Below are positions 1 through 6,981 of a stretch of DNA of 64,000 nt, piece by piece. The stretch is from Vampirovibrio chlorellavorus. Its GTDB lineage: Bacteria > Cyanobacteriota > Vampirovibrionia > Vampirovibrionales > Vampirovibrionaceae. The number at the start of each line of letters is the position of its first letter. Position 1 is the first letter of the stretch. Below the pieces are notes generated by a model. It ran no database searches and had not been told where the DNA came from. It saw only the letters and a program-made list of their open reading frames with translations. The position numbers and the translations under genes are program-made. The stretch is from NCBI RefSeq assembly GCF_003149375.1, contig NZ_QFWH01000002.1, positions 124,001 through 188,000 of the forward strand, given 5' to 3'.

Positions 1-1
1 C

Positions 2-259
2 ACCGGTTTGGGTGGCTTTGTGGGCCTTGACCCGGTGGCCGGGCTTTTACTGGCCGTGATTGCCTATACCACCATGCGCCTGACCCGGATGGTCTCGGTG
101 GGCTCCATGTTGGCCAGCGTGTTGGCGCCCATCCTGCTGATGGTGTTCAAGGCCCCCGTTCCGTATCAAATTTATGCCGCCATTGCCGGACTTTATGTTA
201 TTTATTTGCATAAGGCCAACATTCAGCGGCTGTTAAATGGTACGGAGAACCGTATTTAA
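2..259 (+). CDS. plsY: PlsY, acyl-phosphate:glycerol-3-phosphate acyltransferase, C-terminal part
   Basis: The gene is cut by the left window edge; only about 86 C-terminal residues are present. PlsY is an integral inner-membrane enzyme that moves an acyl group from acyl-phosphate to glycerol-3-phosphate, the first step of phospholipid synthesis. The visible part has two to three hydrophobic segments separated by the family's conserved TRMVSVGSM stretch, and ends with the typical tail containing HKANIQRLLNGTE, where an Asn and a GTE are usual. Its stop codon directly abuts the ATG of gpsA, which makes its substrate, so the two are surely one transcription unit. Identity rests on this tail and the gpsA linkage. 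Confidence 0.88.
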   Translation, partial: TGLGGFVGLDPVAGLLLAVIAYTTMRLTRMVSVGSMLASVLAPILLMVFKAPVPYQIYAAIAGLYVIYLHKANIQRLLNGTENRI

Positions 260-1282
260 ATGAAAAAACTGGCAATTTTGGGTGCAGGCAGTTGGGGGCT
301 GACCCTGGCCTGGTTGAACGGCGCTCAGCACGAGAACGTGTGGCTGTGGGACAGAAACCCGGACAAAGTAGCCGCCATGAGCCGGGATCGCAAGGTGCTG
401 TTTCCGTTGCCGGTGATTTTGCCCCAAAAGCTCAACCTGACCGCCTCGCTTGAAGAGGCCGTTCGGGATGCAGATGTGATTTTGATGGTGGTGACCGTTT
501 CCGGCACCCGGGAAGTCCTGCGCCGTTTGCGGGATGAGGTGAAGTTGCCTCGGCAGGTGGTGCTGGTCAACGCCTCCAAAGGGATAGAGTTTCCCAGCCT
601 GAAGCGCATGTCCGAGGTGTTTGCCGAGGAAATGCCGGACAATCCCTATGCGGTTTTGTCGGGGCCCACCTTGGCCATGGAGATTTTGAACGGCTTGCCC
701 ACCGCTTGTTCCATTGCTTGTGAGGATTTAGAGATTGCCGAAGCCCTGCAACGCGATTTATCCCACGATTTATTCCGCCTTTATTCCAACACCGATGTAA
801 CCGGGGTGGAGTTGGGCGGGGCTCTGAAGAACATTTTCGCCATCGCCAGTGGCTATATGAAGCAAAAACAGTTGGGTGATAATGCCCTGGGAGCCCTAAT
901 CACCCGTGGCTTATCGGAGATGACCCGCTTTAGCGTGGCTTTGGGGGCTGACCCGGAGAGTCTGTATGGAATGAGTGGTCTGGGCGATTTATTGGCCACC
1001 GCCAACAGCCCTTTGAGTCGAAACTTTCAGGTGGGGGCCCGTTTGGCCCAGGGGGAAACGCTGGACAATATTTTGACGGACCTCAAAGTGGTGGCCGAAG
1101 GGGTTAAGACCACCCACGCCGTTTACGAGTTGTCACATAAAATGGGGCTGGATACGCCCATTGTGGATATGGTGGAGATGTGTCTGTCCGGGCCTTTTTC
1201 CGAGAAAATGATTGTGAAAAGCCTGATGACCCGAAAGTTGAAGTCCGAGCAAAAGGAGGCTTCCGGTAAGCCGCTGTTATAG
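260..1282 (+). CDS. gpsA: Glycerol-3-phosphate dehydrogenase [NAD(P)+]
   Basis: Reduces dihydroxyacetone phosphate to sn-glycerol-3-phosphate in the cytoplasm, feeding PlsY. The 340-residue protein has the usual family length. The N-terminus carries the Rossmann fingerprint LGAGSWG (about residues 7-13). NASKGIE and SGPTLAMEI follow, then VELGGALKNIFAIASG, which holds the catalytic Lys, and the C-terminal helical domain with SGLGDLLAT. The ATG starts immediately after the plsY stop with no gap, so translation is probably coupled. Nothing is missing or disrupted. Confidence 0.97.
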   Translation: MKKLAILGAGSWGLTLAWLNGAQHENVWLWDRNPDKVAAMSRDRKVLFPLPVILPQKLNLTASLEEAVRDADVILMVVTVSGTREVLRRLRDEVKLPRQVVLVNASKGIEFPSLKRMSEVFAEEMPDNPYAVLSGPTLAMEILNGLPTACSIACEDLEIAEALQRDLSHDLFRLYSNTDVTGVELGGALKNIFAIASGYMKQKQLGDNALGALITRGLSEMTRFSVALGADPESLYGMSGLGDLLATANSPLSRNFQVGARLAQGETLDNILTDLKVVAEGVKTTHAVYELSHKMGLDTPIVDMVEMCLSGPFSEKMIVKSLMTRKLKSEQKEASGKPLL

Positions 1283-1343
1283 CGGGAGAGGGCTTGGGCC
1301 GATTTTCAGGCGGAGAATATTAACATAAGAGTGGGGGAGCAAC

Positions 1344-1895
1344 ATGATGTTACCAATTCGGCCCAATGCCGCCAGACAGTCCCAAGGCCCTTCCGGGTAT
1401 CAAAATTCAGCGCCCAAAAAAGGATTACGGTGGCGTGCGCCGCAGGGCAGGCCGCTCTTTTCCCGTCCTTCGTTGCAACGGAAAGACGGATTTGAGGGGG
1501 TACCGACTGGCTTCAGCCGAAGGCAGTTGCTTCAGGCGGGTTTGCTGAGTCTCTTACCTTTATCGGCGTTCGGGTTGAGGCCAGCGCCAGCCCAGGCCCA
1601 CCCTTGGGAGGATATCCCCATTGAGCGTCTGACCCCGTTCTCGGAGGCGGACTTGAGGCGAAGTCAGGCGGCGGTGGCCAAGGCCCGGCCTGAGCTTTTA
1701 CCCTTTGAAAATACCTTGCTGGATCGGCATCAACACTTCCTGCTGAAGGCCAACGATTGGGTTCGTCAGGCTCAGGAATTGAAAGCCCAGGGAAAAGACC
1801 CCCGGCAGGTGCTGGATCGAGCGGCTCAAAAAGCTCAGCGGGGCGACCCGGAGGCGCAAGCGGTTCTGGATGCCATGCGACAGTATTTTCACTAG
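1344..1895 (+). CDS. Exported protein with a twin-arginine-type signal, unknown function
   Basis: A 183-residue protein of unknown function. Residues about 57-85 form a Tat-like signal: FSRRQLLQAG, then a Leu-rich hydrophobic stretch and an Ala-x-Ala type cleavage site (PAPAQA-HPWED). Before it lies an unusually long, basic and Pro/Gln-rich N-terminal extension of about 55 residues. Either the real start is further in, or the extension is genuine; the ATG at 1344 is preceded by a good GGGGAG. The mature part is about 95 residues, largely helical and charged, and contains a possible His-rich spot (DRHQHFLLK). It follows gpsA after 61 bases. Its stop codon overlaps the stop of the convergent gene by four bases. 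Confidence 0.7.
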   Translation: MMLPIRPNAARQSQGPSGYQNSAPKKGLRWRAPQGRPLFSRPSLQRKDGFEGVPTGFSRRQLLQAGLLSLLPLSAFGLRPAPAQAHPWEDIPIERLTPFSEADLRRSQAAVAKARPELLPFENTLLDRHQHFLLKANDWVRQAQELKAQGKDPRQVLDRAAQKAQRGDPEAQAVLDAMRQYFH

Positions 1896-2311
1896 GCGTT
1901 CTGGGAACCGGCAGAAGGCTGTCCCATGGTGCGCACCATCTTGGAACGCAGCTCGTCAAAGCGCAGGGCTTCATCCTTGCTGTATTCGGTATTTTTAAGC
2001 ACCGCCTGGGCCGAGGGATGCACCATGATGATGTTGTCGATATGGAGTTGCATAAAGCTGTAAATCCGGGGCGAGCTGGGGCCGTTCCGGTTGATAAGTT
2101 TGGCGTCGGTGACGGCCAGAAAGCGTCGATCCGGGTCGTTGAGCAAGTCGCTGATGCGGCGTTCCTCACGGGCGTCTCTGGAAACGTGGATGATGCCCTG
2201 CACTTCGTGATCGGCGGTCAGGATGACCACTTCCATGGGAATGGCCGCTTCTTTGCCGCCAATGCGTCTGGTTTTGGGAGAATTTTCCGAGGGGAATGGC
2301 CCGGCTGACAT
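1892..2311 (-). CDS. Small conserved-looking cytoplasmic protein (possibly DUF6812-like)
   Basis: A 139-residue soluble protein with no signal peptide or membrane segment. The central part (MEVVILTADHEVQGIIHVS, then FLAVTDAKLINR, then YSFMQLHIDNIIMVHP) alternates hydrophobic and polar residues like a small all-beta fold. It resembles short proteins I associate with the DUF6812 label, but I hold that only weakly. The C-terminus is helical and charged. An internal Met (MEVVIL, residue 26) could be the true start. The gene converges on the Tat-exported protein, and the two stop codons share bases 1892-1895. No function can be stated. Confidence 0.6.
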   Translation of the reverse strand: MSAGPFPSENSPKTRRIGGKEAAIPMEVVILTADHEVQGIIHVSRDAREERRISDLLNDPDRRFLAVTDAKLINRNGPSSPRIYSFMQLHIDNIIMVHPSAQAVLKNTEYSKDEALRFDELRSKMVRTMGQPSAGSQNA

Positions 2312-2501
2312 GGTGTTGCTGTCCTCATGCTCGTAGGGTGTGGCGTATGAGGGGTATCGACCGTGTTGGGCAAAAGTTTAATCGGATTTTGAGACTGTAA
2401 ATTGAAACAACACAAATCAGTGTGATTGAAATTTAACCAGCAGGAGGCATTCCTGAGAAGGTTTGAACTTACAGCGATTGGGGCGTCGGGCGCACTTGTT
2501 T

Positions 2502-3521
2502 CTACGCCCGGCGCTGGGGGATGAACTCGGCCAGGTTGATCAGGGCGGTCTTGGCCTCGGAATCAGGTAGGAAATCCAGTGATTGCTTGGCTTTCTCCAC
2601 GTATTGATCGGCCAATCGTTGCGTACCAGCCACCGCATCGGCTTTGGTCAGATAGTCTTGGATTTTCTGGATCAACGTTTCATCACTGGGCGTTTCAAAC
2701 AACTGGGTGGTCAACTGCTTCAGTTCCGCTTGCGCTTCGGCGCTCAGTTTCTCCGATTCCAGGGCCAGCAGGATGGGAGCGGTCAGCAACCCGTTGCGCA
2801 GGTCATCCAGCACCGGCTTTCCCATTTCGGCTTCGGTGGCCGTGTAGTCCAGCAGGTCATCAGCCACCTGAAAGGCAATGCCAAAGTGGTGCCCGTAAGA
2901 TTTCAGGGCTTGTATCTGCGCTTCCGGCAAGCCGTTAATGACCCCTGCCGACTCGCACCCGGCGGAAAACAGGCTGGCGGTTTTGCACATGGTTTTGCGG
3001 TAGTAGCTATCCCAAGCGGTGTCCAGATGGTAGCTGCTGTTCATCTGTTCTACTTCCCCGTCACACAGGTCGGCCAGTACATGGGCGAAAATGGACACCA
3101 GACGAGGGTTTCCCAGTTTGGCCAGCTTGACGCTGGCCTGGGCCAGCAGATAGTCTCCGCTGAGAATGGAAATTTTATTGCCCCACTGGGCACGCACGGT
3201 TTTACGTCCCCGTCGCAGCTCGGAGCCATCAATAACGTCATCGTGCAGCAGGGTGGCCACATGAATCATCTCGGCCACTGCAGAGGCTTCCACGGCCTGA
3301 TGAATTTCGCTTGCGGATTGAGGCTTGCTGGCCTGCGCGCACAGTAAAGTAACCACGGGCCGCAGGTATTTCCCCCCACTGAGCAGGGAATATTCCACGG
3401 TCTCTGCAAGCACGGCGGATTGAGGGGGGATGATCGCTTTTAGGTTGTCCTTCACCGAGTTCAGGGGCGCCAGAATGAGATCAAACGCTTGTTGGAGGGT
3501 GGGTGACAGCAGGGAGGACAT
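2502..3521 (-). CDS. All-trans polyprenyl diphosphate synthase (long-chain type)
   Basis: Condenses isopentenyl diphosphate units onto an allylic primer to make the isoprenoid side chain of a respiratory quinone. The 339-residue protein has both aspartate-rich motifs: DDVID (residues 94-98) and DDLLD (221-225). It also has GGKYLRP near residue 49, which binds IPP. The residues just before the first motif are small (A-T at positions -5/-4), which in this family fits a long product such as octaprenyl or solanesyl diphosphate rather than farnesyl; that is inference. It is transcribed away from the helicase pair at 3706. The ribosome binding site before the ATG is weak. Confidence 0.93.
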   Translation of the reverse strand: MSSLLSPTLQQAFDLILAPLNSVKDNLKAIIPPQSAVLAETVEYSLLSGGKYLRPVVTLLCAQASKPQSASEIHQAVEASAVAEMIHVATLLHDDVIDGSELRRGRKTVRAQWGNKISILSGDYLLAQASVKLAKLGNPRLVSIFAHVLADLCDGEVEQMNSSYHLDTAWDSYYRKTMCKTASLFSAGCESAGVINGLPEAQIQALKSYGHHFGIAFQVADDLLDYTATEAEMGKPVLDDLRNGLLTAPILLALESEKLSAEAQAELKQLTTQLFETPSDETLIQKIQDYLTKADAVAGTQRLADQYVEKAKQSLDFLPDSEAKTALINLAEFIPQRRA

Positions 3522-3705
3522 TATTCAATCCAATCTTGTGGGGTAAAGGTAACTGGCCAGGGCTTTGCCTTATCGGGCATTATCGGTAAGAACCGGGGTG
3601 GCGTCAAACTGTCTCTATTTTACAAGGGACGCCTATCGGGGGAAAATAATAAAACGCAGTCTCAAACCTTCAATTTTTTATTGCTTTGCGCAGGGAGTCG
3701 AAAAA

Positions 3706-6700
3706 TTGAGTTCCAAGTTCCCGCCGGTTTTGTTGGTTACTGGCCCTCCCGGTAGTGGTAAAAGCCGTTTTTTAGCCCAGGAAGCCATTCGTCTGCACGT
3801 GCAGGAAGGGCTGCCCCTGTCCAGTCTCTATATGCTGGCGGTCAGTTCGCAGAATCAGTCCCGGTTACAGGCTTACCTGCAATTGGAAAGTCAATTGGCC
3901 GGTCTGGAAGCGGCGAAAGTTCTGTCTGAAATTACGGTGCAAACCGTGGATGCCTTTTGGCTGGCTCGGCTGAATCAGGGGCAGCCTGAAACAAGCCGAT
4001 GGCACTTGCTGAGTGAGCTGGAGAGCCAATCCCTGATTGCTCAAGCCGTGCAAACCATCATTAGCCCTCAACACCCCTTGTTTTCGGCCAGTCAGGATGC
4101 CTCTTTTATTCGGCTGATGGCGAATCTCATTCGGCAATGCCAGGTGCAGGGCTGCTTACCGGAGAGATTGGCAACGTATACGGACCTCTCTGAGGATCGG
4201 GCGGGTTTATTGGGACAGATTTACGCGCAATTCCTGCACTTTTGCCAGCAGGCCCGGCTGTTGACCTACCCGGCGCTGCTGCAAAGGCTCCAAGCTCAAG
4301 GCGCCGTTGTGGCCGCTGACCGGCCCCCTGTTCTACCTGCCCGGCTGTCGGCCCTTTTGATCGATGAGGCGCAGGAGTTATCGTCCGCGCATTACCATCT
4401 GTTGGCCTCGCTGCCGGTAAGGCTGGTGCTGGCGGGTAACCCAACGTTGGGGATTCGCAGCTACCGGGGCGGACAGCCGGACTGCTTTGAGACCTTCTTC
4501 CGGCAGCAGGGTCGAGGTGTTACCCATCAGGTGCAGCAGGCCAATTTGCGGAATAACGCGCCGGTCTTGTCGTTGCTGAATGGGCTGTTGCCTTCGCCTA
4601 TTTGGGAGGAGCAGGCCCCCGATCCGGCGCGGGTCTCCCAGATGCTTCAATTTGGCTATTTTACCGATGCGGCCGCCGAAGCCATCGCCCTGGCCGACTA
4701 CTTGATGGAGATTGTCAGCAAACAGTCGGTTACTGTGACTGATTTTACGGTGGAAGAGGGCACTCGTTCGGCCACTTGGGGGGATTGCGTGGTGCTGTTG
4801 CGTTCCGGGCGGTATAAATCGCACTTGTACGCCGCCTTTTTACAGCGAGGCATCCCGTTCCAGGATGAAAGTTTGAGTGAGGCGGTGCTAGATTTTCAGC
4901 GGGATTTTTACGCCTTGCTGCAGGTGCTGGCTCTGTGGGAACAGTGGGGCCTTCAGCCGGAGCAGTTTGAAGCGCCAGAAACACTGGAAAGCCAAGCCTT
5001 GCAAGCTGTAGCCTCCTCCCCGGAGTGGGCCCTTTCCCTGAAAAATCACAATCGATATTTGCTGCGCTGGTTAGAGGCGGTTCTGCACGATACGGCCCAC
5101 GCGGCGGCGTTGGCCAAACTGACAGCGCCTGTTCAGGACGCCGAACCCGTTTGGCTGCTAGGGCTGTGGCTCAACCCGGAGCAAACTTCTCCCGTGGTTG
5201 TGGAGAGGCTGCAAGTGGTGGTGGCTTTGTATCAACAGTGGTTGGAGCAGGCCGATCCGGGGCAGTTGCTGGATGGGGTCTTACAGGCGCTATCGCCTGC
5301 CGTCACACCGGATGACAACAGCCCTGAGTCGGTGTTGTGGACGTCTGTTCAGCCTGTGCGAAAAGCCTTGGGGCAATGGGGCCAGCGCTTTCAGCAGGCC
5401 ACCGGGCAAGGGGTGTCCTTGCAATTGCTATTGAACCAGTATGAGCAGTTCTGGCAGGCCTCGGCGGCCCCCGAAAAGCAGAATCAGGTTCGCTTGCTCA
5501 GCGTTCACCAGGCGCAGGGGGAGACGTTTCCCGTGGTGGCCATGCCTTTCCTGCAAAGCGAGGAATTCCCCAGTCAGCGGGAAAGCTCGGAGTGGCTCAG
5601 TCCCTCGGCGTTGGAAGCACTGGGCTTGCCCCTCCGGTTTAGCGAAGCCGAAGAGCGGCGTTTGTTTGCCGTGGCGGCCAGCCGGGCCAGTGAACGCCTG
5701 TTTTTAACCTGCCATCAGCAGCAGGAGGCCGAGCGGGTCTTGCCCTCCCCTTACTATATGGCCCTGCTGGCCCAAAAACGGCAGTTCCTGCAATGCCCTT
5801 CGGCGGCGCAGGTGTGCGCCTGTGAGTCTGGCGGTGCTTCGGTAGCGGCTTGTGAGGTGGATTTTTGTAATCAGCCCGCTCGGTTACAGGCTTTACAGCC
5901 AGAGGCATCCTTTGAAAGTGATTTGCCGGATTTTCAAACCGATTACCAGAGCCACAGCGCCTGGGCCCAACTCCAGCCGCAAGCCCCGGAACCGGTTTTT
6001 GAGGCGGGCGTGGATCTGTCCATCAGCCCCACGGCCATTACCCGCTACATGCAGTGCCCCCGGCAATACTATTACAAGCATTTGCTGGGCCTGAAAGAGC
6101 CGGGCTCGGTGGCGGCCAGTCTGGGCACGCTGATTCACAAGGTGATGGAAGCCTTCAACAGCCAAACCCCGACGGGGGAGCATACCCCTCAGCGCTTGCG
6201 GGAAGTGGCCGAGGCCTTCTTTGGATTTGAGGATGATGCTCATGCCTTTTACATGGCGGGCTTTGGGGAGCGGGAACGCCAGACCTTGGCCCAGATGAGC
6301 CCGCTGGCTCTGCATGCGCTTCGGCAGTCTTTGCTCGCTTCCATTGAGGACTTGACCGAGAAAGGGTATTTTGACCGATACGGCAGCCTGAAGGCCATTT
6401 ATGCCGAACGGGAGCTGAAAGAGGTCGCTCTGGCCGGGTTGGAACGGTGTCGCTTGAGCGGAAAAATGGACGCCTTGGTTCAATTGGCCGATGGGCGCTG
6501 GGAAGTGGTGGATTACAAAACCTACGGGCCCAGCAAGTACGGTACCCGCTGGGACTTGTGCGAGCAGCGCTTTGAGGCCACCGTGGACGCCTTGCCGGAC
6601 GAGCCGGAGCTGCCCCATCACCAACGTTTTGCCAACAAGTTAAACGCGGCCTACCCCATTGATTATCAATTGCCCCTGTACTATTGGGCCGCTCAGCAGG

Positions 6701-6981
6701 ATCCGGCGCTTGCGGGCGGTATGGCCGGAATTTCCCTGCAACTGGTGCGCCCCCAGTTCCCGGATAATCCCGATCAGGGTTCCATCCGGCTGGGCTTGGG
6801 CGCCGATGTGCTGGATGCCCAGCGAGAGCATGTGTTACGGGATATTCAGAGCCATGTGATTGACCCGATTCTCTCGACGACACACTTTCCACCGGTACCG
6901 GAATCGGGGGCTTGCGATTACTGCCCCTACGTGGGCATTTGCGAGCAGGGTAACGCCGCAGAGGGGGAGGGTTTGGAGTAA
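3706..6981 (+). CDS. AddB-like SF1 helicase/RecB-family nuclease with iron-sulfur cysteines
   Basis: Probable subunit of an AddAB-type double-strand-break resection machine. I choose TTG at 3706 (1091 residues) because CAGGGAG lies eight bases before it and the Walker A box starts about ten residues in; an open frame extends upstream to 3565 but reads as non-conserved. In order: Walker A GPPGSGKS (about 13), motif II LLIDEAQE (about 217), motif V SVHQAQGETFP (about 596), motif VI AASRASERLF (about 650). A C-terminal PD-(D/E)XK nuclease follows, with GTLIHKVMEAF, GKMDAL, VVDYKT and QLPLYYW. The cysteines CPRQYYYKHL and C-x2-C-x5-C (CDYCPYVGIC) match the AddB/Cas4 4Fe-4S staple. Unlike classical AddB, Walker A and DEAQ look intact. 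Its stop overlaps the start of the next helicase by one base. Confidence 0.87.
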   Translation: MSSKFPPVLLVTGPPGSGKSRFLAQEAIRLHVQEGLPLSSLYMLAVSSQNQSRLQAYLQLESQLAGLEAAKVLSEITVQTVDAFWLARLNQGQPETSRWHLLSELESQSLIAQAVQTIISPQHPLFSASQDASFIRLMANLIRQCQVQGCLPERLATYTDLSEDRAGLLGQIYAQFLHFCQQARLLTYPALLQRLQAQGAVVAADRPPVLPARLSALLIDEAQELSSAHYHLLASLPVRLVLAGNPTLGIRSYRGGQPDCFETFFRQQGRGVTHQVQQANLRNNAPVLSLLNGLLPSPIWEEQAPDPARVSQMLQFGYFTDAAAEAIALADYLMEIVSKQSVTVTDFTVEEGTRSATWGDCVVLLRSGRYKSHLYAAFLQRGIPFQDESLSEAVLDFQRDFYALLQVLALWEQWGLQPEQFEAPETLESQALQAVASSPEWALSLKNHNRYLLRWLEAVLHDTAHAAALAKLTAPVQDAEPVWLLGLWLNPEQTSPVVVERLQVVVALYQQWLEQADPGQLLDGVLQALSPAVTPDDNSPESVLWTSVQPVRKALGQWGQRFQQATGQGVSLQLLLNQYEQFWQASAAPEKQNQVRLLSVHQAQGETFPVVAMPFLQSEEFPSQRESSEWLSPSALEALGLPLRFSEAEERRLFAVAASRASERLFLTCHQQQEAERVLPSPYYMALLAQKRQFLQCPSAAQVCACESGGASVAACEVDFCNQPARLQALQPEASFESDLPDFQTDYQSHSAWAQLQPQAPEPVFEAGVDLSISPTAITRYMQCPRQYYYKHLLGLKEPGSVAASLGTLIHKVMEAFNSQTPTGEHTPQRLREVAEAFFGFEDDAHAFYMAGFGERERQTLAQMSPLALHALRQSLLASIEDLTEKGYFDRYGSLKAIYAERELKEVALAGLERCRLSGKMDALVQLADGRWEVVDYKTYGPSKYGTRWDLCEQRFEATVDALPDEPELPHHQRFANKLNAAYPIDYQLPLYYWAAQQDPALAGGMAGISLQLVRPQFPDNPDQGSIRLGLGADVLDAQREHVLRDIQSHVIDPILSTTHFPPVPESGACDYCPYVGICEQGNAAEGEGLE

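Noticed and set aside
5893-6892. Long antisense frames within the AddB-like gene
   Set aside because: The sense strand codes for a nuclease domain with catalytic residues; antisense products show no motif.
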